Of a DNA stretch of 64,000 nucleotides, positions 43,049-52,381 are shown in pieces. The notes under the pieces are model-generated. The model did no database searches. It was not told the origin of the DNA and was given only the letters and a program-made list of their open reading frames with translations. How positions within the stretch are numbered: the stretch's first letter is position 1; each line of letters begins with the position of its first letter. The position numbers and the translations under genes were made by a program. The DNA comes from F23-B02 sp963625655 (GTDB lineage: Bacteria > Bacillota > Clostridia > Oscillospirales > Oscillospiraceae): NCBI GenBank assembly GCA_963625655.1, contig CAVFTS010000002.1:1-64000 (forward strand), read 5' to 3'.

Positions 43049-45091
43049 TCACTCCGTTTTCCTCAGCGTGACGCTGCCGCTGCTCACCGCCGCAAGCACC
43101 TTGTCGCCACGCTCAAGCTCGCCGTCAAGCAGCATTTCGGCGGCTTTGTCTTCGACGAGCGAGCGTATGACCCGACGCAGCGGGCGAGCGCCGTACTTCT
43201 CGTCGTAGCCGCTGTCTGCAATGACGTCGACGACGTCCTCCGGCAGCTCAAGCTCCATGCCAAGCTCCGTAAAGCGTGAGGCAACACAGCCGAGCATACG
43301 CCGGGTTATCCTGCGTATCTCCTCCCGTGAGAGACGTCGGAAGATGATCTTTTCGTCGATTCTGTTTAAAAACTCCGGACGGAATACCGAACGCAGCTCC
43401 TCGTTTATGCGCTCGTCCTGCTCGGCCTCGAACGCCCTTGCGCCGCTGTCGCCCGAAAAGCCGAGTCTGTGCCTGCCCTCGGTCACGGTCTTCGCACCGA
43501 TGTTCGAGGTCATGACGATGACGGTGTTGCGGAAGTCAACGCATCTGCCCGTCGAGTCGGTGAGGTGTCCGTCGTCCATTATCTGAAGCAGGATGCCCCA
43601 AACGTCCTCGTGCGCATTTTCAATCTCGTCGAACAGCACGACCGACCACGGGTGCCGCCGCACCTTTTCTGTGAGCTGACCGCCGTCCTCGTAGCCGACG
43701 TAGCCGGGAGGCGAGCCTATAAGCTTGCTCACGGCGTGCTTTTCCATATACTCCGACATATCGAGGCGTATCATGGAGCGCTCGTCACCGTAGACCGCCT
43801 CGGCGAGCGCACGGCAAAGCTCGGTCTTTCCCACGCCCGTGGGCCCGAGGAACAGAAAGCTGCCGATGGGACGTGAGGGGTCGGAAAGCCCCGTGCGCCC
43901 CCGGCGAATCGCCCTTGCGACGGCGCTCACGGCACTGTCCTGCCCCACGACACGGCGGTGCAGTATATCCTCCATGCCCCGCAGCCGCTCCCGCTCGTCG
44001 GTGCCGAGGCTGGATAGCGGTATGCCCGTCCACTGGGACACGATCTCGGCGACGTCCTCCCCGGTGACGAGCTTGCCGCCGGAGACGTGTATGCGTGCCG
44101 CCGCCTCGTCCACGAGGTCTATCGCCTTGTCCGGCAGAAAGCGGTCGGCGATGTAGCGCTGCGACAGCTCAAGCGCCGCATCGAGCGCCGAGCGGCTTAT
44201 CTTGAGACGGTGGTGCGCTTCAAGCCCCTCACGCACGCCGAGGAGCATCTGCATCGTCTGCTCCGGGGTCGGCTCCGCCACCTTGACGGGTTGAAAGCGC
44301 CTTTCCAGCGCCGCATCCTTTTCAATGTGGCGGCGGTACTCCTCCGGGGTCGTTGCGCCGATTATCTGCACCTCGCCCCTGCCGAGTGCGGGCTTCAGAA
44401 TGTTTGCGGCGTCGATCGCACCCTCCGCCGAGCCTGCGCCGATTATCGTGTGCAGCTCGTCGATGAACAAAATGACGTCGCCCGCCTTTTTGACGTCCTT
44501 TAGAACCGCCTTTACACGCTCCTCAAAATCGCCACGGTACTTCGTCCCAGCAAGCAGCGCCGACATATCAAGCGAAACGAGCCGCTTTCCGGCAATGTTG
44601 TCGGGCGCTTCGCCGCCGGCAATGTAGAGCGCTATGCCCTCGGCGATCGCCGTCTTGCCGACTCCGGGCTCGCCTATAAGCACGGGATTGTTCTTCGTTC
44701 GGCGTGATAGTATCTGCACGCTGCGGCGTATCTCCTCACTCCTGCCGATTATCGGCTCGATGCCGCCGGAGGCGGCAAGCTGCGTGAGGTCACGGCCGTA
44801 CTGGTCGAGTATGCGGGTCTCGCCGTGCCTGACGGCGGTCTTGGGCGGTGTCGGAGGTGTGGACTTTGCCTTCGGGGCGGAGCTTCCGAACACCGCAAGC
44901 ACCTCGGTGTATATCTCGTTTAAGTCGCAGCCACAGCACGAGAGCGCCGCAGCACCGCCGCAGTCGGGCTGGCGCAGGATGCCGAGCAGGAGATGCTCCG
45001 TGCCGACGTAGCGGTGACCGAGCGAGGCGGCAAGCCGTGCCTGCTCTATGGCGGCCTCCGCCTTTTCGGTGAATTTTTCGTTATTCTTCAA
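43049..45091 (-). CDS. clpC: Shortened ClpC-type AAA+ unfoldase
   Basis: 680 residues from a TTG at 45091, behind AAGGGGGAA with seven bases. Both AAA modules are present, with Walker A GEPGVGKTAIAEGIALYI and GPTGVGKTELCRALAE. The ClpP-docking tripeptide is LGF, in GRHRLGFSG, as in ClpC rather than ClpB. The N-domain contains only one of the two Clp repeats (FTEKAEAAIEQARLAASLGH to about residue 62), then a Pro-rich linker. Between the modules DEAAARIHVSGGKLVTGED runs directly into the conserved SQWTGIP, so the M-domain/UVR helices (about 50-60 residues in B. subtilis ClpC) are absent. It probably feeds ClpP but lacks the usual adaptor and oligomer-control surfaces. Confidence 0.9.
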   Translation of the reverse strand: MKNNEKFTEKAEAAIEQARLAASLGHRYVGTEHLLLGILRQPDCGGAAALSCCGCDLNEIYTEVLAVFGSSAPKAKSTPPTPPKTAVRHGETRILDQYGRDLTQLAASGGIEPIIGRSEEIRRSVQILSRRTKNNPVLIGEPGVGKTAIAEGIALYIAGGEAPDNIAGKRLVSLDMSALLAGTKYRGDFEERVKAVLKDVKKAGDVILFIDELHTIIGAGSAEGAIDAANILKPALGRGEVQIIGATTPEEYRRHIEKDAALERRFQPVKVAEPTPEQTMQMLLGVREGLEAHHRLKISRSALDAALELSQRYIADRFLPDKAIDLVDEAAARIHVSGGKLVTGEDVAEIVSQWTGIPLSSLGTDERERLRGMEDILHRRVVGQDSAVSAVARAIRRGRTGLSDPSRPIGSFLFLGPTGVGKTELCRALAEAVYGDERSMIRLDMSEYMEKHAVSKLIGSPPGYVGYEDGGQLTEKVRRHPWSVVLFDEIENAHEDVWGILLQIMDDGHLTDSTGRCVDFRNTVIVMTSNIGAKTVTEGRHRLGFSGDSGARAFEAEQDERINEELRSVFRPEFLNRIDEKIIFRRLSREEIRRITRRMLGCVASRFTELGMELELPEDVVDVIADSGYDEKYGARPLRRVIRSLVEDKAAEMLLDGELERGDKVLAAVSSGSVTLRKTE

Positions 45092-45216
45092 GGAACCATT
45101 CCCCCTTGTACCCGTAATTTTATAATATTGCGAATTATTATCCTGCCGAAACCGGGCATTCACAAAGCTCATTATGGACAAAAAATCGGATTACTAAATG
45201 CGGGCGCAAGTTTTAG

Positions 45217-45245
45217 TTTGAATTTTCGTCGGGGTATGGTACAAT
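45217..45245 (+). promoter_or_regulatory. Promoter of the trmN6-rsmI unit
   Basis: TTTGAA (45217-45222), 17 bases, TACAAT (45240-45245) with TGG in front as extended -10. Divergent from clpC. Confidence 0.7.
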
Positions 45246-45270
45246 TTGATTCGCAAGAAGGAGAAAAAGC

Positions 45271-45996
45271 ATGGCAAATATTGAAGCTTTATGGGAGGGC
45301 GGACCGCAGTTTATCCAGTCCGGGCATTTTAAGCTCGGCACGGATTCGGTTCTGCTCGCCGATTTTGTGAATACGGCATCCCGAAAAAGGGGTATCGACC
45401 TCGGCTGCGGGTCGGGCATACTGCCGCTGCTGCTGATGCTGCGCTCGCCCGCACTTTCGATGACGGGGCTTGAAATCAACCCCGCCGCCGCCGAAGTCGC
45501 ACGGGAGAACCTGCGCATAAACGGGCTTTCCGACAGAGGACGGATCACGGTCGGGGACATTCGGGAGTGCAGGAGTCTTTTTCCCTCCGGCAGCTTTGAG
45601 CTTGCGGTAGCGAACCCGCCATACTTTGCCCCCGGCAGCGGAAGGGTATCGCCGGACGCAGACAAGGCGTCGGCAAGGGCGGAGCTTGACTGCACCCTGC
45701 GTGACGTGGTGTCGGCGGCGTCCTACCTCTGCCCGACGGGTGGGAGCTTCTGTCTCGTCCACCGTGCGGAGCGCCTGACGGATCTTTTGTGCCTGCTGCG
45801 GGAGTATTCGCTTGAGCCGAAAAGACTGCGCTTTACGACCCACAGCGCAAGGTATTCGCCGTCGCTCGTCCTTGTCGAGGCGAGACGGGGAGCGGCCTCC
45901 GGACTTAAAGTGTTGCCGACGCTGTATCTCAGAAACGACGACGGCTCCGAGACCGAGGAGACGCTTAGGATATATCACAGGGAGGGAGCAAAATGA
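45271..45996 (+). CDS. TrmN6-like tRNA1(Val) adenine-N6 methyltransferase
   Basis: 241 residues with a class I SAM fold: FKLGTDSVLLADF, motif I GIDLGCGSGILPLLL, TGLEINPAAAEVARENL, and the N6-adenine methylase signature VANPPYF (NPPY). It resembles YabB/TrmN6, which methylates A37 of tRNA1-Val. Its end overlaps rsmI by four bases, the same arrangement as in many Firmicutes. Methylation of a different exocyclic amine is possible within this family. Confidence 0.9.
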   Translation: MANIEALWEGGPQFIQSGHFKLGTDSVLLADFVNTASRKRGIDLGCGSGILPLLLMLRSPALSMTGLEINPAAAEVARENLRINGLSDRGRITVGDIRECRSLFPSGSFELAVANPPYFAPGSGRVSPDADKASARAELDCTLRDVVSAASYLCPTGGSFCLVHRAERLTDLLCLLREYSLEPKRLRFTTHSARYSPSLVLVEARRGAASGLKVLPTLYLRNDDGSETEETLRIYHREGAK

Positions 45997-46835
45997 GCGG
46001 AAAACTGTACCTTGTCGGTACGCCGATAGGAAATCTCGGCGACTTTTCGCCGAGGGCGAGGAGCATCCTTGAGGAGGTCGATTTCATCGCCGCCGAGGAC
46101 ACGAGAGTGACCTTGAAGCTTTTAAACCGCTTTGACATTCACAAGCCGCTCGTAAGCTACTTTGAGCATAACAAGTATGCGTCTGGGCCCAAAATTCTCG
46201 AGCGTCTGCTCGGCGGCGAAAGCTGCGCTTTGGTGACGGATGCGGGGATGCCCGCAATATCCGACCCCGGAGAGGACATGGTGCGCCTGTGCGCCGAAAA
46301 CGGGATCGAGGTGCTGTCGGTGCCGGGACCCGTGGCGGTGTGTACCGCTCTTGCACTGTCGGCGCTGCCGACCGGCAGGTTCTGCTTCGAGGGCTTTCTC
46401 TCGACCTCGAACAAGAGCCGCAGGGAGCATCTTGAGTCGCTTGCAAACGAGCGGCGGACGATGGTGTTCTACGAAGCGCCGCACAAGCTGCTGCACACGT
46501 TGGAGGACATGAGAAGCACCTTCGGAGGTACGAGAAGGATAAGCCTCTGCCGTGAGCTTACGAAGGTGCATGAGGAGACGCTGCGCACCGACCTTGACGG
46601 CGCCGTGCGGCACTTCTCCGAAACGCCGCCGAAGGGCGAGTTCGTCCTCGTCATCGAGGGAGCGTCGGAGGAGAAAAAGGAGATATGCATAGAAGAAGCC
46701 CTCCGCATTGCGGAGAGCTATCGCAGCGAGGGAATGTCGAGAAAGGCAGCGGCGAAGAAGGCCGCCGCCGAGACGGGCTTCGGCTCAAAGGAGCTTTACG
46801 ACGCATCGCTGAACGAGGAAAATACTACATTATAA
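45993..46835 (+). CDS. rsmI: 16S rRNA 2'-O-ribose C1402 methyltransferase RsmI
   Basis: 280 residues, full length for RsmI: LYLVGTPIGNLGDFSPRARS, VDFIAAEDTRVTLKLLNRFD, LVTDAGMPAISDPGEDMVRL and SVPGPVAVCTALALSALPTG are the tetrapyrrole-methylase-fold motifs. It 2'-O-methylates C1402 of 16S rRNA in the decoding centre, with RsmH. The C-terminal 45 residues are the Lys/Ala-rich RsmI tail. Overlaps the TrmN6-like gene by four bases. Confidence 0.96.
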   Translation: MSGKLYLVGTPIGNLGDFSPRARSILEEVDFIAAEDTRVTLKLLNRFDIHKPLVSYFEHNKYASGPKILERLLGGESCALVTDAGMPAISDPGEDMVRLCAENGIEVLSVPGPVAVCTALALSALPTGRFCFEGFLSTSNKSRREHLESLANERRTMVFYEAPHKLLHTLEDMRSTFGGTRRISLCRELTKVHEETLRTDLDGAVRHFSETPPKGEFVLVIEGASEEKKEICIEEALRIAESYRSEGMSRKAAAKKAAAETGFGSKELYDASLNEENTTL

Positions 46836-46850
46836 ATTAAGGAGAACGGT

Positions 46851-47144
46851 ATGATACTTTTTCAGATTTACCGCAGCGCAAGCACAAAGGTGGTAGGACT
46901 AATAAACGGCAGCCTCGGCTATACGAGGGACAAGTATGCCGAGGTCGCAGGCGAGAACCCCGCAGAGATATTAAACGGCATCACGCTTGAGCTTGAGCCG
47001 TATGTTTTCGGCGACGCCGAGATAGATAAGGACAAGCTCGACGAGCTTATCGCCGCCTACGCCGATTTTCAAGAGGCGTTCGACGTCGATATGGAGGAGG
47101 AGCTTTCCGCATTGCGCTCGGCACTCATGTACCTCGATATCTGA
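46851..47144 (+). CDS. Small acidic protein of unknown function
   Basis: 97 residues, acidic in the second half (DAEIDKDKLDELIAAYADFQ, VDMEEELSALRSAL) and mainly helical; no signal peptide or membrane segment. AAGGAGAACGGT gives a very good ribosome site, and the gene follows rsmI by 15 bases, so it is co-expressed with the RNA methyltransferases. I recognise no family. Confidence 0.7.
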   Translation: MILFQIYRSASTKVVGLINGSLGYTRDKYAEVAGENPAEILNGITLELEPYVFGDAEIDKDKLDELIAAYADFQEAFDVDMEEELSALRSALMYLDI

Positions 47145-47169
47145 TTTTCGGCGAAATTCGAGCCTTTTG

Positions 47170-47198
47170 TTGACAAAAAGGCGTAAAGAGAGTATTCT
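47170..47198 (+). promoter_or_regulatory. Promoter of the amino-acid permease gene
   Basis: Perfect TTGACA (47170-47175), 17 bases, TATTCT (47193-47198), 68 bases before the ATG, which follows AAGGAGAT. Confidence 0.8.
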
Positions 47199-47265
47199 GC
47201 TACTAAAGCGCATTAAATTACTAAATTGTTCTCGGTGTTTTTGCGCAAAGTTAAGGAGATAGAGT

Positions 47266-48693
47266 ATGAACAATAAAATGGAAAAACGCTACGGACTTCC
47301 TACCGCAATTTCCATGGTCATCGGTATAGTTATCGGTTCGGGAGTGTTTATCAAGGGCGGCAAGGTGCTGTCACTCACGGGCGGCAACCTCGTTCAGGGT
47401 ATCGCCGTCGTCGGTATCGTGGGTCTTATCTGCATTATCTGCTCCCTTGTTTTTGCGACCCTTGGCAGTAAGTACGAGAAAATAAACGGCGTCGTCGACT
47501 ATGCCGAGCTTGCGCTCGGACCCAAGTACGCCTACTATGTCGGCTGGTTTATGACCACGATATACACGCCGGCGCTTTCGGCAATGCTTGCCTTCTTCTC
47601 GGCGATGATGTTTTTGCGGCTTTTCGGAATAGACGCCATTGACTTTACGACCGGCTCCGTCAACGCCGTCGCAATCGGCGTGGGTGCAGGCTTCCTTATG
47701 ATAGGCTACGGCATCAATGCCCTCAGCCCCAAGATTGCGGGCAAGCTCCAGGTCGGTATGACCGTTATAAAGCTCATTCCGCTTATACTCATGGGCATCG
47801 TCGGTACGATAGTCGGTCTCAAAAACGGAACGACGCTTCGGGTGCTTGACTATGTAAATTCCCCGGAATACACCGCCGTCGGCGGTGAGGGCTTCTTCAA
47901 GGCGATAGTCGGTTTTGCCTTTGCGTATGAGGGCTGGATACTTGCGACCTCCATAAACGCAGAGCTGAAGGACTCCAAAAAGAACCTGCCCCGTGCGCTC
48001 GTTCTCGGCGCTCTGGTCACGATAATCCTGTATGCGCTGTACATTTGGTCGATGAGCGCTGTCGGCGACGTAAATACGATAATCGCAACGTGGCCCTTCG
48101 GCGAGAAGCTGCCGCAGATAGCCTTTGACAAAGTGTTCGGCGGAGCCTTCGGAACGATAGTTTATGTGTTCATCACCATCTCCTGCCTCGGCACGATGAA
48201 CGGTCTTATCATGTCGTCCTGCCGCAGCCTTTACTCCGTCACCGCAAGAGGCATGGGCCCCAAGCCCGAATTCTTCGGGGACTTGGACGGACAGAACAAC
48301 TTTGCGATAAAGTCCTCCATCGTGGGCATGATGCTTGCCGGCTTCTGGTACGCATGGACCGTTATGATGTGGATGGGCGGCCCCGGACTTTTCGGTGCGG
48401 TACACTCCTGCGAGTGGTTTGCGTGGGAGCCTGATGAGATATGCATAATCTGCCTGTACGTCATGTATATACCCATGATGATAGGTCTGATGGTCAAGGC
48501 AAAGGAGCTGCACCCCGTAAAGCGCTTCGTGCTTCCCGCACTCGGCGTGCTGTGCTGCCTGTTCTTCTGCTATGCGATTTGGGCGGGCTACGGCTGGAAG
48601 CAGTGTTTGGGCTTCCTCGGATTCTTTGCGGTCGTCATGTTCATCGGCTACCTGTTTGAGCTGTTCCGCAGAAAAAACGAAAAGAAAAAATAA
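47266..48693 (+). CDS. APC-family amino-acid permease
   Basis: 475 residues with twelve predicted membrane segments. The first segment contains the consensus AISMVIGIVIGSGVFIKGGK (the unwound GSGxF-type helix that binds the amino group), followed by LTGGNLVQGIAVVGIVG; later FAYEGWILATSINAEL corresponds to segment 6. It belongs to the LAT/serine-threonine exchanger-like branch of the APC superfamily. The amino acid carried is not deducible from sequence alone. Monocistronic, with its own promoter and terminator. Confidence 0.9.
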   Translation: MNNKMEKRYGLPTAISMVIGIVIGSGVFIKGGKVLSLTGGNLVQGIAVVGIVGLICIICSLVFATLGSKYEKINGVVDYAELALGPKYAYYVGWFMTTIYTPALSAMLAFFSAMMFLRLFGIDAIDFTTGSVNAVAIGVGAGFLMIGYGINALSPKIAGKLQVGMTVIKLIPLILMGIVGTIVGLKNGTTLRVLDYVNSPEYTAVGGEGFFKAIVGFAFAYEGWILATSINAELKDSKKNLPRALVLGALVTIILYALYIWSMSAVGDVNTIIATWPFGEKLPQIAFDKVFGGAFGTIVYVFITISCLGTMNGLIMSSCRSLYSVTARGMGPKPEFFGDLDGQNNFAIKSSIVGMMLAGFWYAWTVMMWMGGPGLFGAVHSCEWFAWEPDEICIICLYVMYIPMMIGLMVKAKELHPVKRFVLPALGVLCCLFFCYAIWAGYGWKQCLGFLGFFAVVMFIGYLFELFRRKNEKKK

Positions 48694-48707
48694 GATCAAG
48701 TAAGATC

Positions 48708-48746
48708 AAAAAGCCTCTGCAAGGAACGCCTTGCAGAGGCTTTTTC
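48708..48746. terminator. Bidirectional terminator between the permease and ABC exporter genes
   Basis: AAAGCCTCTGCAAGG (48710-48724) pairs perfectly with CCTTGCAGAGGCTTT (48729-48743), AACG loop, A and T runs. Confidence 0.95.
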
Positions 48747-48750
48747 ATTG

Positions 48751-50646
48751 TCATTCAAGCTCAAAGGCACCGGTGTAGAGTCTGTAATAGGTACCCTTTT
48801 CCGCAAGCAGCTTCTCGTGGCTGCCTCGCTCGATTATGCGTCCGTGGTCCATGACCATGATGACGTCTGAATTCATTACGGTGCTGAGCCGGTGTGCGAT
48901 AACAAACACCGTTCTGCCCTCCATGAGCGCATCCATGCCTCGCTGCACTATCGCCTCGGTGCGGGTGTCGATGGAGCTTGTCGCCTCATCGAGTATCATG
49001 ACCGGGGGATCGGCGACCGCCGCTCTTGCTATCGCAATGAGCTGCCGCTGACCCTGCGAGAGGTTTGCGCCGTTGTTGCTCAGAAGCGTATCGTAGCCCT
49101 CCGGCAGACGGCTTATGAAGTCGTCCGCACCGGCGATCTCGGCTGCACGGCGGCAGTCATCGTCCGTTGCGTCGAGGTTTCCGTATCGGATGTTTTCCAT
49201 GACGCTGCCGGTAAAGAGGTTCGTGTCCTGAAGCACCAGACCGAGCGAACGCCGCAGATCGGCCTTGCGTATCTTGTTTACGTTGATGCCGTCGTAGCGG
49301 ATCTTGCCGTCGGCGATGTCGTAGAAGCGGTTTATGAGGTTCGTGATGGTCGTCTTGCCCGCACCGGTTGCGCCGACGAAGGCGACCTTCTGCCCCGGCT
49401 CGGCGTAGACGCTTATGCCGTGCAGAACCTCCTTGCCCTCCTCGTAGGCAAAATCGACGTCGTAAAGCCGCACGTCGCCACGCAGCTCGGTGTACTCAAA
49501 GCCGCCGTCGGGCATCGGGCGCTTCCACGCCCAGTGACCGCTGTGCTTATCCGTCTCACGGATGCTGCCGTCGGGGGAAATTTCGGCGTTGACGAGAGTC
49601 ACCTTGCCGTCGTCGCTCTCGGGAAGCTCATCCATGAGCGCAAATATACGCTCTGCGCCCGCCATCGCCATGACGATGGAGTTTATCTGCTGCGAAAGCT
49701 GGTTGACGTTACCGGAAAACTGCTTTGCCATGTTGAGAAACGGCACCACGACGCTGACCGAAAACGCAAGTCCGGAGACGCTGAGGTTCGGAACATTGCC
49801 GAGGATGAACAGTCCGCCCGCCACGGCAATAATGACGTACAGGACGTTGCCGATGTTGTTCAGTATCGGACCGAGGCAGTTTGCGTAGGCGTTGGCACGG
49901 AAGCTGTCTCCGAAAAGCTCCGAGTTTATGCGGCGAAAGTCCTCCTTGCTCCTGTCCTCGTGACAGAACACCTTGACGACCTTCTGACCGCTCATCATCT
50001 CCTGAATAAAGCCCTCGGTCTTGCCCATGGACTGCTGCTGACGGACAAAGTATTTTGCGCTGCCGCCGCCGACCTTCTTCGAGATGAGAATCATCAAAAC
50101 GACGCCGAGCAGCAGGATGAGCGTGAGCCACACGCTGTAATACAGCATGACGCACAGAACGCCGACGACCACGGCTCCCGCACGCAAAACGGCGGGAATG
50201 GTCTGCGATACGAGCTGACGCAGGGTGTCGATGTCGTTCGTGTAGTAGCTCATGATGTCACCGTGACGGTGGGTGTCGAAGTAGCTGATGGGCAGTTCCT
50301 GCATCCTCCCGAACATCGTCTTGCGCAGCTTATAAAGGAAGCCCTGCGTCATCACCGCCATGAGTTGAGTATACACGGTGACGGCGATCAGACTGAGAAT
50401 GTACATTGCGGCGAGGAAGGCGATTATGGGCCAGACCTCTTTTGAGGCGGCGCTCCAGTCGCCGCTTGCCTGCCACTTTTCGATTATTGCGACGACCTTC
50501 TGAATAAGCACGTCGGGTATCGCCGCAACGAGTGCGGAAAACAGGATACAGCCCACGACAAGCGGGAGCAGGCGGGGGTAGTAGCCCTTGAGCATTTTGA
50601 ACACACGCTTCAGGGTACCGGGCTTTGAGCGGGGTCTTTTATTCAT
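48751..50646 (-). CDS. ABC exporter half-transporter, catalytically complete subunit
   Basis: 631 residues from the ATG at 50646, behind GGAGGTG. Six membrane helices (about 30-340) then an ATPase with Walker A GATGAGKTTITNLINR, signature NLSQGQRQLIAIARA and Walker B MILDEATSSIDTRTE, whose catalytic Glu is present. Insertions of about 45 residues (DDGKVTLVNAEISPDGSIRE and following) precede the nucleotide domain. It pairs with the upstream subunit, which has Asp at the Glu position, giving a heterodimer of the BmrCD/TM287-288 kind used for drugs or peptides. Confidence 0.92.
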   Translation of the reverse strand: MNKRPRSKPGTLKRVFKMLKGYYPRLLPLVVGCILFSALVAAIPDVLIQKVVAIIEKWQASGDWSAASKEVWPIIAFLAAMYILSLIAVTVYTQLMAVMTQGFLYKLRKTMFGRMQELPISYFDTHRHGDIMSYYTNDIDTLRQLVSQTIPAVLRAGAVVVGVLCVMLYYSVWLTLILLLGVVLMILISKKVGGGSAKYFVRQQQSMGKTEGFIQEMMSGQKVVKVFCHEDRSKEDFRRINSELFGDSFRANAYANCLGPILNNIGNVLYVIIAVAGGLFILGNVPNLSVSGLAFSVSVVVPFLNMAKQFSGNVNQLSQQINSIVMAMAGAERIFALMDELPESDDGKVTLVNAEISPDGSIRETDKHSGHWAWKRPMPDGGFEYTELRGDVRLYDVDFAYEEGKEVLHGISVYAEPGQKVAFVGATGAGKTTITNLINRFYDIADGKIRYDGINVNKIRKADLRRSLGLVLQDTNLFTGSVMENIRYGNLDATDDDCRRAAEIAGADDFISRLPEGYDTLLSNNGANLSQGQRQLIAIARAAVADPPVMILDEATSSIDTRTEAIVQRGMDALMEGRTVFVIAHRLSTVMNSDVIMVMDHGRIIERGSHEKLLAEKGTYYRLYTGAFELE

Positions 50647-52381
50647 TTTCCGCACCTCCCTTGTTCTGCTGCTCGTATACCTCACGGTATATCGGACTTC
50701 TTTGCATAAGCTCGTCGTGTGTTCCGACATCGCCGACCTTGCCGTTATCCATGACGATTATCATGTCCGCATCCATGACGGAGCTTATGCGCTGTGCGAC
50801 GATGAGCTTCGTCGCATCCGGAATGCAGGTCGAAAGCCCCTGACGGATCAGAGCGTCGGTGCGGGTATCGACGGCGCTCGTCGAGTCGTCGAGAATGAGT
50901 ATCTTGGGCTTTTTAAGGAGCGCCCTCGCTATGCAGAGACGCTGCTTCTGACCGCCGGAGACGTTGGAGCCGCCCTGCTCGATGTGCGTGTCGTAGCCGT
51001 CGGGGAAGCCCTTTATAAATTCGTCCGCCTGCGCAATGCGGCACGCCTCCTCAATCTCGGCGTCACTTGCGTTCTCGTTGCCCCAGCGCAGGTTGTCTTT
51101 GATTGTGCCGGAGAAGAGCAGATTCTTTTGCAGCACCATCGCAACGGCGGAGCGCAAGGCATCGAGCGAGTAGTCGCCGACGGGTCTACCGCCGACGTAC
51201 ACCGTTCCGACGCTTACGTCGTACAGGCGTGGGATGAGCTGCACAAGCGTACTCTTGCCGCTGCCGGTGCCGCCGATTATGCCGACGGTCGAGCCGGACG
51301 GAATGGTGAGATCAACGTCGGAAAGGGCGTATTTTTCGGCGGTCTGCGAGTATTTGAAGGATACGTTTTCAAAGCGGATGCCGCCGTCGGAGACCGTTTC
51401 GCACGGGGAAGGGGGGTTCTCGATGCCGGGCTTTTCTATGAGCACCTCGTATATTCTCTTTGCCGACTCTGCGCTCATGGTGAGCATGACGTAGATGGCG
51501 GACAGCATCATGAGCGACATGAGTATCTGTACGCCGTAGGTTATCATTGCGGAGATCTGCCCGACGTCGATATCACTGCCGCCGCTTTGGATGGCAAGCT
51601 TCGAACCGACAAGCAGCACAAACAGCATGTTAAAGTACATACACAGGTTCATGAGCGGGGTGTTGAGCGCAACTATACGCTCGGCGTGAGTGAAGTCTGC
51701 GCAAATGTCCTTAGCTGCGGCGCCGAACTTCGCCTTCTCATGCTCCTCACGGGCAAAACCCTTGACGACACGCATCGCACGGACGTTCTCCTCGATGGAT
51801 TCGTTCAGACGGTCGTATTTCCTGAACACTCTCCTGAACGCAGGCATCGCCTTTCTTGCAATCATGAGCAGCCCGAACACGAGTACGGGGATGATGACCG
51901 CAAAGGTGGCGGAGAGCTTTCCGCCCATCACATACGCCATGACGACGGAAAAAACAAGCATCAGCGGACTGCGTACCGCCGTGCGGATGAGCATCATGTA
52001 CGACATCTGCACGTTGGCGACGTCCGTCGTGAGCCTCGTTACGAGGGAAGCGGAGGAGAATTTGTCGATGTTTTCAAAGGAGTAGTCCTGGATGCCGACA
52101 AAGAGATCCTCACGCAGATTTTTGCCGAAGCCGGAGGATGCCTTTGCGCAGAAGTATCCGGCGGCGGAGCCGCAGGCAAGGCTGAGTATCGCCATGACGA
52201 TGAGCAGCAGTCCGATGCGCATGACGGTGCTTATCTCGGAGCCTGCCTTGATGAGGTTTACGAGCTCTGCCGTGATAAACGGGATAAGCACCTCGATGAC
52301 GACCTCAAGGCAGATAAGCACGAGCGACAGGATGCTCGGCGTTTTGTATTCCCTTATGCTTTGCGCAAGTCTTTTGAGCAT
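50639..52381 (-). CDS. ABC exporter half-transporter with a degenerate ATP site
   Basis: 580 residues from the ATG at 52381, behind GGAGGAGA. Six membrane helices, then Walker A GGTGSGKSTLVQLIPRLY, signature NVSGGQKQRLCIARALL and Walker B ILILDDSTSAVDTRTD. The residue after the Walker B Asp is Asp, not the catalytic Glu, the mark of the non-hydrolysing site in heterodimeric exporters. Overlaps the marR gene by 28 bases and the partner subunit by eight, so the three are one operon with coupled translation. Confidence 0.93.
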   Translation of the reverse strand: MLKRLAQSIREYKTPSILSLVLICLEVVIEVLIPFITAELVNLIKAGSEISTVMRIGLLLIVMAILSLACGSAAGYFCAKASSGFGKNLREDLFVGIQDYSFENIDKFSSASLVTRLTTDVANVQMSYMMLIRTAVRSPLMLVFSVVMAYVMGGKLSATFAVIIPVLVFGLLMIARKAMPAFRRVFRKYDRLNESIEENVRAMRVVKGFAREEHEKAKFGAAAKDICADFTHAERIVALNTPLMNLCMYFNMLFVLLVGSKLAIQSGGSDIDVGQISAMITYGVQILMSLMMLSAIYVMLTMSAESAKRIYEVLIEKPGIENPPSPCETVSDGGIRFENVSFKYSQTAEKYALSDVDLTIPSGSTVGIIGGTGSGKSTLVQLIPRLYDVSVGTVYVGGRPVGDYSLDALRSAVAMVLQKNLLFSGTIKDNLRWGNENASDAEIEEACRIAQADEFIKGFPDGYDTHIEQGGSNVSGGQKQRLCIARALLKKPKILILDDSTSAVDTRTDALIRQGLSTCIPDATKLIVAQRISSVMDADMIIVMDNGKVGDVGTHDELMQRSPIYREVYEQQNKGGAENE

